From: Toxonevra muliebris
Taxonomy: Eukaryota > Arthropoda > Insecta > Diptera > Pallopteridae
Reading direction: 5' to 3'
DNA: 64,000 nt
NCBI GenBank assembly: GCA_963691655.1
Contig: OY829328.1
Span: forward strand, 30,213,890 to 30,277,889
Below the pieces are notes generated by a model. The model searched no databases. It was not told the origin of the DNA and saw nothing but the letters and a program-made list of their open reading frames with translations. The translations under genes and the position numbers were made by a program. Positions 34,791 to 47,460 of this stretch are shown one piece after another. Each line of letters opens with the position of its first letter. Position 1 is the stretch's first letter.

Positions 34791-37700
34791 TGGATTGATA
34801 TCTGGAAGTAGCAAGAATTCAAGAAACAATGGGATTGTTGAATGCACGCCCCTCTTTGAGGATCTAAGAATCAAGAAATATTCAGAATGTAGCCTGTGAA
34901 TTTCTATTTCTTCAAAACCAAGTATAGTAGATCTGAGGCAAAAAAGCTTAAACGTAGCTATTGTTAGATTAAAATTTACACACATTAAACAAATTGTGGT
35001 TTTACAAGTGTCGGGCCACTCTTATTAAATAAATATACTTAGTCTGATTCTTAGACATCGAGGAATTTCATAGTGTTTCTAATTTCTATAATATTTAGTT
35101 ATTAATACCACGGTGACTAATCCTCACCCAAAATTAAACCTGGGTTTTGTGGTATCAAAATGGACCGAGTCTTCAATGTTTTGCACTATTGCCTTATCCT
35201 ATAAAACTATTCAACAGGACCGAATTAAAAAAAAATATATATATATATTTTTATACTATTCTTTAGTCGTTTGCCAAAAATATTATTGCTGGTTTGAATT
35301 AAATTGTAAACAAAACTCAGCACATCGATTTCACAATTACTTTTGTACAGTTTTCCAACTAAGGAAATGCGATTGTTATAGGGTTTGAGCCAGCCTTTCT
35401 TTTTATCCGCCTAAAGAATAATTGTACTGGAAATATTTTGTCATCAAATGGAACCAATTTGGACGGTGCCGCAAAAGAAGATTAATAGATAGAAAATAAC
35501 GACAACCCTAATGCTACAATCACACATACATATGCATACAAACAGCAAAAGAGAGGGAGAGGGAGAGTGTTAGTTTGCAAAGTGGCATATATTCGCACAT
35601 AGTTGCATATTCCCTACAGTTTTTAATTAAAAAACACTTTGTTGTTTTTTATAGTTTGCGTTCTTGCTTTGTTTTTTTTTTTTTCAATTTTATTGATTTT
35701 ACAATTACTTATTATTCGATCACAGCTACTCGTATGCACTTGTTTGCTTTTAGTTGTAACTGTTTATAGTTGCTTTTGTTATCACAAAGAGTAGTCATTA
35801 ACAGCAAATTAATATAATTAAAAATTAAACAGTCATGCGTCACTATGAAAATCAATATGTAACTAAGTAACTAAGTGAAAAATGTTATTAGCATAAAAAG
35901 CATTTTAATCATATCATAAAATACCTTAAAATTTATTAAAAACAAGAAAAGATTTAACGATTTTTAATAGCAACGCGTGCAAAATTTGCTGACTATGCAA
36001 CTACCGCTGTTACTTCTATGGAAAAACAATGATATGAGATTCATAACTTGGAGCTCTGGTTTTTAGGAAACAGACTGACAACGCAACGGCTTCTGAAGCA
36101 ATAGCATTTTCTAAAGTGAAACTTTTACATGCGTGAGTCAAAGAATAGCCTGCGTGCACAAGAGCATAAGAAATTTCTCAAGCACACGGCTTATTTCCAT
36201 GGAAAAAAAGATCAACTGATAATTGTTGAAGTATATGTGGCTACCACTGCTGTAAAAGCTCAGAATCAATATAACGTTGAAATTGATGTGACGTTTAGAG
36301 TGGTGGAAAAAGAAACAACGGAAACAGATGAATTTTACTTTTGGATGTGTGGACCTTATCAATCCCTAATTGGAGATGGCATTGAGAGAGCCGACGTTTC
36401 TAGTTGTATTTCATGGAAAAGATTATGTTGCAAAAAATGTATTCCTATAAAAAAGTCTAATCACGATACCGGCTCACTCAGTGTCTGCTCATTTGCTCTA
36501 TGAAGTCTATCGAAGATAGAACTCTGCATTGTGTTACATGTTTCGGTAATCACGTACACGCACTGTCTATATCACAGATATTTAAGTCACAGTTGGCAAC
36601 GTTACGTTCCGTTACTTATGCACTGTTAAGAGTAAGCCCGAAAGAAGCAACAACCAAATGCGGAACAACAATACAGACATCTATAGAAAATTGAATCAAA
36701 ATTATTTTTTTCCTATTTCATAAGCTATCGTAAGCTAATTTTCTCGAACTAAAAAAAACACCAATTCTGAACATTGATATTTCCAATTTATAATCATATA
36801 TCTTCTTTTTATGGTACAACAGCCCATGGAGGGTTAAACCAAGCTTTTCGCATCCATTTATGTTGCGTGAGTTATATTTGTACACGAATATATTTGTATG
36901 TAATTTTATGTGAGAATTCAAATTTTGTTTTTTTTTCAATTTGAAATAATTTTAATCGAGGCTCTTCTAATCTAAGTTTATGGTGGGCTGATTTTAAAAT
37001 TTAAAATTAAAAAAAAAAAAATACACATATTTACTCCACACTTTTACAGTGTACCCCATGACACAATTAGTTTTTGTTTCTTTCAGATCCATAAAAATTT
37101 TATAGCATGTGCTTTGCAAGCGAATCTAAAGCGTTTTTTTTTTTCTTGACAAAATGTTGCATGTTTTTTGCCTCGTGCGATGGCAACAATTTTTTAATAT
37201 TGCCCTTAACTCTGCCAAAATTTTGTCTTTTTAGTGCAAGAAAAGAACATAAAAATGCTATCTTGTCAGATTCAGCTAATTTGCAGGGCAACATTTTCGC
37301 CCCGTGCAAAAGTATTACCACGTTTATATTTTCCCCGCTCAGAAGGCAATATTTTTTAGAAAAGAACACAATACTCTCTGAAAAAGCTGCCTCATTTTCA
37401 GAAAAAAACGCGAAATTTGACAGTCCTCGCACGGTGCAGAAAAAATTTAACATTTTATCGAGAAAAGAAAACGCTATAAGAAATTAGTTTTACATTTTGA
37501 TTATATAGTATGCCAATTTTTTAAAAACAAAATCTTACAAAACGCAAAAATCTAAAAGAAAAAACTAAAATGAGTATTGTTGGTTACTTCATCATAAAAG
37601 ATTTCGTTTTTATATTCCAAAAAGGGCAAAGACTTTGTGTTTTTTTTTTCAATTTTTCATATTCTGTTTTCTACGCACTTTCTTGGCTTTTAGCTTGTCT

Positions 37701-37834
37701 ACATCACCTATTGTTGATATTATTTAACAATTCTAATAAGGAAAGAATAAACTATAAACTAAAATATACTATACAATAAAAAATATAATGACAAAGAGAA
37801 TTTTTGATATATTTCACAACCATATTGGATACAT
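34791..37834. other. AT-rich non-coding stretch
   Basis: Contains a partial LINE/SINE tail at 35147-35172. The 124-codon frame at 36129-36503 is the longest unrecognised one, but it matches no family I know. The frame pair near 37100-37487 is antisense to itself and probably spurious. Confidence 0.45.
35147..35172 (+). repeat. Partial LINE/SINE 3' tail
   Basis: GTGGTATCAAAATGGACCG differs at one base from GTGGTATCACAATGGACCG in the SINE at 55713. The homology is short. Confidence 0.4.
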
Positions 37835-38285
37835 ATTTTTAATATTAAAAATTTACTATTTTCAATCTGTTTATACAAATAATACGACACTATACTTTCG
37901 TGGTGCAATTCACCACCTTTCACTTAGTGGCACGAAAGTTTAACACAAAAACCACAATATTTACATACAAAATAATATAAGTGCGGTATACTTTCAAGGT
38001 ACCATTTTTAATATTAAAAACACACCTTTCTTAATCTGTTTGTAATATTAATAAGACTGCACACTTCAACTGGCGGTACGAAAATTTTAACATAGCCACC
38101 ACTATATTTACATACAAAATAATAAAAGTGTGGTATACTTCTAGGGTCCTATTTTTAATGTTAAAAATTCACCTTTTCTTATCTGTTTATACTAATAATA
38201 AGACAGCATACTTTCGGAGTGCTATTCACTTCCCTCCACCTAGCGGTACGAAAGTTTATCATAACCGGCACTACAATTATTTATT
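37835..38285. repeat. Tandem repeat, three copies of about 150-170 bp
   Basis: Copies start with ATTTTTAAT at 37835, 38004 and 38151 (spacings 169 and 147 bp). Each holds AATCTGTTT or ATCTGTTT, a GGTACGAAA-type word, and TTTACATACAAAATAATA or its equivalent. Copies 1 and 3 contain a short stem CTTTCG...CGAAAG around the middle; copy 2 has lost its left side. The third copy is partial. Confidence 0.78.
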
Positions 38286-38702
38286 TATATACACACTTAT
38301 AAACTCACACATACTATGAAACTTCACACGACACCGACATGACATTTGATTTTAGTTTCTATCAATTCACACCACTATACATTTTTTTTCATCCCCGGGT
38401 AAAGATGTTATCACATCAAAAATAATAACAAATTAAAAGCAACACGATTTAGAAATAACGCTCAATATTTTTTTAAGCTAATTGTTTTTAATATAAGTAA
38501 TTATATTTTGGTTCAGGAAAATATTTTCATAAATTAAGTAATTTGTTTTTTTTTTTTTTTTTGGATAAATTTTGTATTTGTTTATTGAAATTTGTATGTA
38601 GCATGATAAAATTAGTTAAACAATAAATAAAAATAAAATTTCGCAATTTTAAGAGCTTTGAACGAAACTTTGGATCTGTATTCTTCTGAAACCTCTGCCA
38701 GA
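38286..38702. other. AT-rich non-coding stretch
   Basis: Poly-T run of about 15 bases near 38548. No gene. Confidence 0.5.
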
Positions 38703-39330
38703 CTAAACATTCTTAGGTAATAGGTTAGGTTGGAGTGGCAGCCTTCTGCTTGAAAGCACACTTAAGCACATAATTAGGCTCATTGTGATACCACAGTACG
38801 GCGCGACTCCCCCATTTACGGAGTGGAGAACCATGAGGATTCCATAATGAATCTGGCTATGTCCTTAATATTTATGGATGATAGCTCGGACAGACTAGTG
38901 AAGAAAGGTGAACCCAGGAGTTTTAGTCTCCTCCTGGCCAGGGATAGGCATTCGCACATGAAATGAAGGACTGTTTTTTCCTCCTCCTCAGAGCCGCAGC
39001 CCCGACAGAAGTCATTGAATGGCAGTCCAAATCTTGCAGCATGTCTCCCCATTATGCAGTGTCCCGTGAGCACCGAAGTCGTTATGCTGATGGAGTTTCT
39101 GCTTAGGTTGAGTAGCTGTCTAGTACGTTTATTGTCCATAGTGGTCCATGTTAGCCTGGTAATACCACAGGTATGCTCCGCTACCCAGGATCTTTTTGCT
39201 TCCTCAAGGTAGTTTTGCTTAATGGCTAATTTAATAGACGTAAGAGGGACACCAATGGTGCAGGTAGGTGATATATCTGTAAGTTGCGAGCCCTGTTTTG
39301 CTAACTCGTTGGCATTGCAGTTACCTTAGG
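38703..39330 (-). pseudogene. LINE (I/LOA-like) 3' fragment, minus strand
   Basis: The minus-strand frame 39139-38816 reads VLTGHCIMGRHAARFGLPFN, then CRGC, then VLHFMCECLSLARRRLKLLG, SPFFTSLSEL and ARFIMESSWF. This is the intact-looking Cys/His C-terminus of RNase H-bearing LINEs. Upstream on the minus strand (39330-39140) the end of RNase H is visible: GNCNANELAKQGSQLTDISP. The 3' untranslated tail follows at 38812-38703, containing GTGGTATCACAATGAGCC and ending GCCACTCCAACCTAACC. The 5' truncation near 39330 removes the polymerase. It is the least decayed C-terminus in the window. Confidence 0.8.
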
Positions 39331-39672
39331 TAATAAGTAATCAGAAAATTATAGGGCAACTAATAAAAGAAACGATTATGGATTTTAAAGAATTGAATGT
39401 ATTGATGTCGCTCAAAAACCATGCACTCGTATACTCTTTCCCACATCAAGAAGATTTTACAGTGCTAGAGAGGCATGTTATTTCTTATAATAGATTTTAG
39501 TTTAAGTATAACCTTTTTACTGGATTCTTAATGACATTTTTTTAGAAAAAAGTTATCAAAGTTATCTGCTTTGAATGAGCACGCTTAGGAATCCATGTTG
39601 CTTACTTTAAATTTATGTGGCTGCTAAACCAATTGCCTTGTCATGTCTTCCTACTATTATATATATATATAT

Positions 39673-39872
39673 NNNNNNNNNNNNNNNNNNNNNNNNNNNN
39701 NNNNNNNNNNNNNNNNNNNNNNNNNNNNNNNNNNNNNNNNNNNNNNNNNNNNNNNNNNNNNNNNNNNNNNNNNNNNNNNNNNNNNNNNNNNNNNNNNNNN
39801 NNNNNNNNNNNNNNNNNNNNNNNNNNNNNNNNNNNNNNNNNNNNNNNNNNNNNNNNNNNNNNNNNNNNNNNN
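39673..39872. other. Assembly gap (200 N)
   Basis: Exactly 200 N. The left edge is an (AT)n microsatellite starting near 39657, the likely reason for the break. Confidence 0.98.
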
Positions 39873-40222
39873 ATCAAATTTCAAATATATCAAAATTGCT
39901 TCCAGAACTGAACATTCTTTATGACATAAATATGACTTTTTAAGCTGATGTTCATCAAAAACTAAATAAGCATTTATCTTTCATACAACAAACCTGACAA
40001 AATTGAATACAAAATAAAATTTATCACAAATTTAACTTTAATCTGCTTAAATTTTTAAATTAATTGTAACAAAAATCTGAAAAACTTTGGCTACCTACAC
40101 ATATAAGTATTTATATACGTATGTAAATCTTATCGTTTATAACACAATCTACCTATAAAATGTGACCTATCTCTATGCTATTTTTCATCATCATCTTATG
40201 CTTCTCTACTCTCTGTATAGCT

Positions 40223-40244
40223 ATTGCTCTTGTGCAAGAGCAAT
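40223..40244. repeat. 22-bp palindrome
   Basis: Arms ATTGCTCTTG and CAAGAGCAAT are exact inverses with a 2-base spacer TG. Confidence 0.85.
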
Positions 40245-40367
40245 TAATAAAGCTATAAATGAATATTTTGTTTTTGTTTTATTTTTTGCTTTTTTTTTGT
40301 TTTTTTTGGGGCAATAATACTTACGTACAGATGAACGTACATACATCAACATGTTGCCCTATTGAAT

Positions 40368-40430
40368 TCAGTCAAGCTAAGTCAAGTTGAGTTGAGCTAA
40401 GTTGAGTTGAGTTGAGTTGAGTAGAGTTAG
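40368..40430. repeat. GTTGA pentamer array
   Basis: Imperfect AAGTTGA/GAGTTGA units, most regular around 40395-40420. Confidence 0.8.
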
Positions 40431-40871
40431 TGTAAAAGCCTGAAAGCCTTTTCATCGTCAAAGCTTAAAATCTTTTGCTTCTACATGCAAACATCTATAT
40501 GTACGTATGATTATGTATATGTACCTAAGTATATGTATTTTTGGCAAAAGTGTTGAAAGCAAATTTAGATATACTGTTAAATAAATACCGTACCCTCTCT
40601 ACCTCAATATCATTTTACTACTTTGTGTAACTAGTCATGGGGCAAGGAAAATAAGAAAATGCAATGTAATAAATCTCATTAAAAAATGCATTAAATTTTA
40701 GCATACTTGGCAGGGATAATGTCTGTGTGAATTCATTTATTTGAAGCAAGGATTTTTAAACTATTGTGACCTACACTTGATAGGTATACTGGAGATACAA
40801 AATAAAATTTACTTAGTTAGTTTGTTTGACCGTTGTTTCTGAAATTTAAAAGAACGTTGGAAGAAGAAGGT

Positions 40872-40945
40872 GCTCGTCGTGGCATAGTGGTTAGTGTGCT
40901 GGACTACTATGCAGGATTCGATGCTAGACACGATCAATAATATAA
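40872..40945 (+). pseudogene. tRNA-derived SINE head
   Basis: A perfect A box TGGCATAGTGG lies near 40880, followed by GTTAGTG. A weakened B box GATTCGATGC follows at about 40917. The downstream body is not similar to the other SINEs here. Confidence 0.5.
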
Positions 40946-43900
40946 CATATTTTCTTTGCGGCACCTCCTTTGAACAATGCCAAACTTCTCAGAGTAAACA
41001 TTTTTTTAGGATATCTTTTCACGTTGCCGTTCGGATACGGCATAAATCTGTAGGTTTTAAAATTCGTGTATAAATATACATCGCACAAAATGAATGGATG
41101 CAAAAATTTCGATCAAGGTTCACAATTGTTAGCTACAGTTGAAATTTCAATTAAATCGTTTGTGAATTGTTAGAGTTCTACTGTTTACCAATTTTGAAAA
41201 CTTATAGTAGCTTCGTGAAAAACGTATTGAAAGTTTTAAAATCATTTTGGAGTGCTCAGAGTTGTTTCGAAAAATCAGCTCGTAGGAGTAATTAAATACT
41301 TTTTCTTCAATAATCGTTAGTTGATATTATTTTGGGCATATTTTTACGTCACTTAAGTCAAAAAAATTTTCAAAGAAAAAAATTCCAACCCGATTTTGGG
41401 CCTTAACCCCTAAAGTTTCTCTAGACAGCCTTCATCAAAACGGGTGTAATTACCACGTTAATAGTTTTTTTTTGCTATATTTTATCATATCGTTTATGGA
41501 ATTTCTCAAGCTTTTAAAAAAAATGCATCAGTTATGAGTTATGACGCGTTTTACAGACATTAGTTTCAAAAATTTGTGAAAAACAGGAAAATTAATTATT
41601 TTGATTGAATTTGAGATAAAAATAATTAAAATACATTCCGTCATACTAACCAGATAAAAAAAATAGCTGTGTGTAGCTATGATTTTGCATTCTTTGTACA
41701 ATATATTTAATTACTTAAAACAAATTGATAAAAAGTTTATTTAACGACAAATACGTTTAGGTATTTAACCTCTCCGGCTTCATAAAACTAAGCCCATTAA
41801 ATTTTTTTTTATGGTTTTGAGATCAGATTTACAAGGTTGCCTCCACTTTCAGTACTTATGTATTTTCAGTCTACGCTCACAAAGAAATAAGTAAATTGGC
41901 AATAAAAGCGCATACTCTTTCAATCAAAAGACTAAACAGATAACCAAATTAACAACTCTAATTAAAACATCACATTTTTAACTCAAACCGTTATCACTTA
42001 TCTACTAGTTACATCCTTTTAGATTATTCTTCTTCCTCATTCGCTTTATTTTGTACGCTATATAATTGAAATCATTAACAAATATCACTTATAATTTTCT
42101 GCCCTCTATGTGCAAATACTTAGCGTAATATAGATGGTTTTTGTATATTTTGATAAAGCGCCAATTTTGATGAAGATATGGACACATATTTAGTACTGAA
42201 GCACCAGAGAACGTGTGGCATGAGTCTTTAATATAATATGAAATGACGAAGTGTAACAAAACACAAGTTAAGGTTTTGTTTGTTGTTGTTACTTATCAAT
42301 TTTTCACTTTCAATCTTTTAATCTTAATTGTTTATGTGTACGTAAACAATGAGAATGGGTGGATGATGGCGAAGCGAGACGAGAGTACATTATTGAAATA
42401 TACAAGATAAATGAGCAGCAATTAAAAGATTAAATGAAACTTAACCGCAATCGTTGTGGTTACATATTTGAATTGTAAAGCTTTAAAAATAGTAAATTTT
42501 AATTTTATTAAGAATTTATTATTTATCGACCAAAATAAATATACATATATAAGTGTGGGGAAGAGAATTTGTTATTTGGTGTTATTGCCGAGACCTACCC
42601 TCTCAATTTTTATATTTTCATTTAAAAGAATATAACAACTAGCCTCAAGAGATAAAAAGTCGACTTCAGTCTAAGGTGCTGGCTACACTACGGTTAAGGA
42701 GAAAACTAAAACCAGCGATTGTAAAGTTCTTAGTTCTATATTCCTCTACGTCTTGACTGGAATGCTTCTCATCACAATCGTGCATGATCTTATATATGAT
42801 TGAAAAACTGAAGTTAAATTTTGAGTATGTACATTATGTAAAATTGAGAGTAACAAAATAAATGAGTAATTCCATATTTTGATATGTTTTTAAATTAAAA
42901 CATATAGTTGGGATGCTTAATGCTTTCACGCCCTCTTTTTTCAATTTCAAACTATTAAAAATCAATTTTCACTTATATTGGAATATATTTGCTGTGTCCG
43001 TAGTGAATCTTTCTTACTCTTTTACTCTCTCTCTCCCTCTTTCTATTTTTCTCTGAGAAAAACACAGGCACATTCCACTGTTATGTATGGGAGAGTATGT
43101 GAGTGCATAACATTTTTACAGGAGCTCATAAATTCCAAAACTATCTTTTGTACAAACACACAAACTCACACATATTCATACATATGTATCCTTGTACAGA
43201 CATAAAGTTATATTAGTTGTATTATGATTGAACGAAACATGGCAAGCATATTTGAAGTATCTTTTACATCATTGTACATGTATAACAACGCCAACACACA
43301 TTCATCAAACAAAAGAAAAGTTAACAGAGAAAGAGAAACAGAGAAAAGAGAGAGAAATATTTAAGATAAAACCAAAAAAGATGAAAAGCAAGGAATAAAC
43401 AAACAGCTACAATAAAAAAATTAAAATTTTTATACACCCATACACCACCACCACCAACATCAAAAAAGAATCCTTAATCTTCACAATGTTATAAGCTTTA
43501 ATATTCGTTTCTTTTTGTCATACCTTCGTTTCTTTTACTCTTTTTTTTTTTTTGTGTGTCTTTCTTATATATGCATGATTTAGTTAAACCAAAAGAAGGC
43601 AACAGCTGTTAGTCAGGGAGAAGCTACTGACAGAAAGCAAGGTTGTTTTTAATATAGACATCCTTTTTGCTTTTTATATTAAACATACCTATATTTATCA
43701 AAGCGAAAAGCCGCATTAATATTTTGTATTAAAGGGTTAAGTTATTTCAATTTAAGTAAAATTGCATAAATTTTTGATAATCTCAAAGGCGTTCATGAAT
43801 GAAATGTTGAACATTTTATATGAGATTTACTGATATTTTTTCTAATTTCTGCATTAGTGCCAATTTGACACAATTTGTACGTTAAACTGCATATATTTAA

Positions 43901-44024
43901 GTATTGCACTGTGCCAATTTGAAACATAGTTCAACTAAGTCAATCGAATGTTAACTCAGAAACTAAGTTAAATTGCAGGGTATCGTGTAGGAAAAATTTG
44001 GTTTGAAACAGTTACCAGGAACGT
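40946..44024. other. AT-rich non-coding stretch
   Basis: No gene recognised. Contains CT-rich and CACACA words near 43020-43180 and A/G-rich sequence near 43310-43370. Confidence 0.5.
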
Positions 44025-44100
44025 GGTAAAAGTGGTATCACAATGGGCCTTTCGGCCTAATGGTGTCCTTTCCAAAACCCCAAAGGGCAGCCACTCCAAT
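44025..44100 (+). repeat. Solo LINE/SINE 3' tail
   Basis: GTGGTATCACAATGGGCC, GGCCTAATGGTGTCC and GCAGCCACTCCAATC follow the order of the LINE tail at 38.7 kb and the SINE tail at 55.7 kb. No coding part or tRNA head precedes it, so it is a very short 5'-truncated copy. Confidence 0.7.
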
Positions 44101-44154
44101 CAACAAATTATCATAAAGGAGTAAGTATACTTTAGCTTTTTTCTTAATTGGAAA

Positions 44155-44705
44155 TCCCATGACTAACGAGTCATGACTAAATTTAGTCATGATTTATTAG
44201 TTAGTCATAATAAACACTAAATGAATTAATCATTCATTTATTAGTCATTCAATCGTTAGTTTTCAATCATTAGTTCAATGTTATGAAAAATTTTAAGCTG
44301 GAAACTTATTTAGTAATTTTATATATTGTCCCGTATATGCGAATATAAAGAAGTGATGTTTTGATAAAACTCGATTTTAAAGTTTAACCTTTCGTGAAAA
44401 TTCACAAATCGTTAATTTCGTTAGGGGAAACATTTGCAGTTACAAAAATTAAAATCAGGTTTCTCATTCCACACTCAGATATCAAAACCCATCAGTTATT
44501 TATTTCCCTGGTTCATTATATTGAAAGCACATCAAATTATGATAATCATTTAGTCGTGGTTATAATTAATATTATCAACCATTAGTAAACGAAGCATGAC
44601 TAAATGACTAATAAAAATTATTCATTTGTTTCTGATTGATGATTGGTTTTCTTAATCATTATTTTTCAATCATTAATCAGATTGAATTTTTTTCTAACAC
44701 TGGTA
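44155..44705 (-). repeat. TAGTCA-rich repeat family, copy B (inverted)
   Basis: The reverse complement aligns with 34006-34320 and 34687-34790. The end cluster TTAGTCATGACTAA-type words (44156-44290) are self-complementary. The interior includes CCCTGGTTC near 44505, at the equivalent of CCAGGGAAA in copy A. No coding capacity. This copy is uninterrupted and gives a unit length near 550 bp. Confidence 0.6.
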
Positions 44706-47059
44706 CATACATACTGCAATTTTAAGCAAAGTTAAAGCTTAAAAATTTGATAGCTATGAAAGCATACATCACATTGGCAATAAATTGAGGTTCGATGAAC
44801 GATATTCATTCATCTTCATTAATTTTTTTATCATATTTATGAACAAGTTCATGAAAATATGACACTTCTATATTTTATATGTATGTATACATAGTAAGGG
44901 TTTGGCATCAACCTGCCCTGGCTTGATGGTGCCTTGTCTACCCAAGTAATAATTTATGTTTCTACTTTTTTATTAGTTCGACAATCTTGATTGGGTGCCA
45001 AAGTCTTGGTAAATATTATTCTTATTTCTTAAGCTGCATCACAATTCAATAAATATTCCTTTATTTAGTCAATGTTCCAGTCTCATTCTTTCCCATTCAT
45101 ATATAAAGTGTAAAAAAAATTCACTATACTCAACTTCTTCTTATATTTTATGATGCCTTAAACCAAAAAAAAATTTTTAAATTTATATTTCAATTTTGTC
45201 AAGCATACATCCGCTTGATAAAATAATCAACAACGCAGAAAAGAAAAATATAAAGAACAGGAACAACTTGCAACAACTCAAATAACAACAACGACTACAA
45301 GAACACCAACAACCAGCAATATTACCAAACCACAAGTGACACATTTGCCTACAAACAAAGTCAATATTTTACCAAAAAACAAACTAAACTATGTAAACTA
45401 AACTAAACTGAAAAATAACAACAAGAAAAACATCAAACACGTTTATGGGGAGAAAAATTTTAAATTAATATTTATGCAGAACATGTGGTGCTTGCTGCAG
45501 AACCAAAAGTAAACTACCAATGACCTAACTACCAACCAACCACCCACAATCACTATCTATGTATGTATCTAAAACTATGCGAATAGAGTGTAAACAACAA
45601 ATGCATATGTATGTGTGCCATAGTTGAGCATATGTGGCACTTCTACCAACAACTAGCTATTCATGCACCTTTTCTGTATGGTTGTGTATGTGTGCGTGTG
45701 TGTTTATGCACGTAGCAATGTTTATCACATTTATGCTTCAGTATGCAGTAAACTAATTTGTTGCTAGATTCGGTGGCATTAGCAACTACAGCTGCACACA
45801 CACACAGCCCACAGAAAAAAAAATAAAAAAATTAGCAAGCAGGCAATTAAAAATTAAATTTTTTCGCGCTGACACACAAAAAAAAAATGAGAAAGAGAAG
45901 AGAAAACTTTGTCTTATGTGGAAATAAAATATTTGCGTAACTTTGTAAACATTAAAACTTTTTTTTTTTATAACAAAAAAGTATGCAAAAAAAAGGTTTG
46001 AATTAATATAGTTAGTAGTTGTTATTGTTTGTAAATGTGGTTGCTTTAATTAAAAAATTTTCTGAGAAATTCGTATTCTGAAAAAGAAAAAAGCCAAAGC
46101 ACTGCATGAAGCGGCCATATTACACTTAGCAACATAGAGAAAGGAAGTCACCTTGGTAATCAGTCAAATATAAAAGAGAAACTTTCTTCTTTTTTTTTTG
46201 TTTTTTTTTTTTTTTTGTTGCCTAAAAAATTTTGAAGATTTTCTTTATGGCATAGGAGCATAGTCAGCGTCGTGTGTACGTGCGTAAGGAATAACAAAGA
46301 TGACGCTTAAGTTGGCAGCGACGTCAACGGCAACAGCAGCAAGAGTCCGCATGTGAAAAGTTTAGTTTGGATTTAAAAGCAATGTTCTGCTGCAGCAATA
46401 TGGTGCTACGGTAATTAGTTTACATTTGTTTAGAATACGTGTACTAAAAGAAAAGCAAGGAGACAAGGAGAGAAAGAGAGAGAGAGAGTAGTCTTAGCAC
46501 AGCGCTAGTTGTGCCGTTGTTCTCCCTTTAACATGTTTAAAGGATTAAGCAGTCTCTGTTTAAAGGTAATCGCTGAGCGTGTAATTGATATTTAAACTGC
46601 TCTAATTATAAAGAAAACAAATTAATATAAATGCTATAATTTAATAGCCTACGCTGTGTGATTTTTTACTGTTACTTAAAACTTGGAAATTTATGAGACT
46701 GGAAAATGATTGGATTGCTAACTTTGTTAGAGGTAAAGAAATCTCTGTCTGACTTATGAACTGAACGAAAGCTAGCATCAAATAATAATTGGCTTAAAAT
46801 TTAATGAAAAGAAAGAAAAAAATTTGACAAAGAAGCTGCTGCCTTCATAAAATTTTTTGTTCAGTGCGGATATTGGCGATTGTTAAAGCAATTTCGAAGT
46901 GGTCAAAATCTATCATCGATTGTATGTTCAACCAAAAAGTACTTGTTAAAAGACATCAATATCCAATGCTAATTATTCTTTATATAGTTTTGTTTTAAAT
47001 CGTTGAAACTCAAACTATTTCAGGTTTCTTTAGGGTTATTACGCAGGTAAAATATAAGT
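44706..47059. other. AT-rich non-coding stretch
   Basis: CAACA-rich sequence near 45260-45330, poly-T near 46190-46218 and a GA microsatellite near 46468-46489. No gene. Confidence 0.5.
46468..46489. repeat. GA microsatellite
   Basis: AGAGAAAGAGAGAGAGAGAG. Confidence 0.85.
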
Positions 47060-47398
47060 CAAATTTAAACTTTTAACCTTGAGGTTAAGTTGTCCTATAT
47101 CACGAACCAATTCTTTGGCATGTGTGATGTGGGGTACAGGTACATTTGAATATAGGAGCTTGTGCTTAGCTTCACTAGCCTCTACTAAGTCAGGACCGTC
47201 AGTGCGTGGTGAAGAACCACATCCTGCTCGAGGTAACCCTGCTTTAACGGAACACTGCGGATCTAGACCTGAACCATCGAAAACTGGTTCCTCTTCAACT
47301 ATGGCTCCCTTGAAGAGTATCAAATAGGGCCGAAAACGTCAAGAATGAGTATAAACTAGATTTTTTCTGCACGGGGCAACTACACTAGTGGTAATCCC

Positions 47399-47416
47399 CC
47401 GCTGGTTCGCCAGCGG
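47399..47416 (+). repeat. 7-bp-stem hairpin with TTCG loop
   Basis: CCGCTGG-TTCG-CCAGCGG, perfect stem. It lies in the 5' leader of the LINE copy, upstream of the ORF1-like frame. Confidence 0.8.
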
Positions 47417-47460
47417 CTCAAGTAATAGTTGTGCTGGCTCGAAACTCGTTGGAGACAAAT

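Larger units (their letters stand above)
39331..40365. other. Non-coding, includes assembly gap
   Basis: No gene. Open frames spanning the N run are artefacts. Confidence 0.6.

Noticed and set aside
36129..36503. 124-codon open frame starting MRESKNSLRAQEHKKF
   Set aside because: Longest unrecognised frame, but no motif, no homologous pattern and an overlapping antisense frame. Probably chance or a very old relic.
37100..37487. Overlapping 117- and 126-codon frames on opposite strands
   Set aside because: Mutual antisense frames in sequence rich in AAA/TTT codons; neither shows a domain.
39615..39943. Open frames across the N run
   Set aside because: They contain only unknown residues; artefacts of the assembly gap.
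47039..47323. 94-codon minus-strand frame ending near 47039
   Set aside because: The opposite strand carries the LINE RNase H and C-terminus downstream, so the plus strand is the more likely sense; antisense shadow of a GC-rich island.
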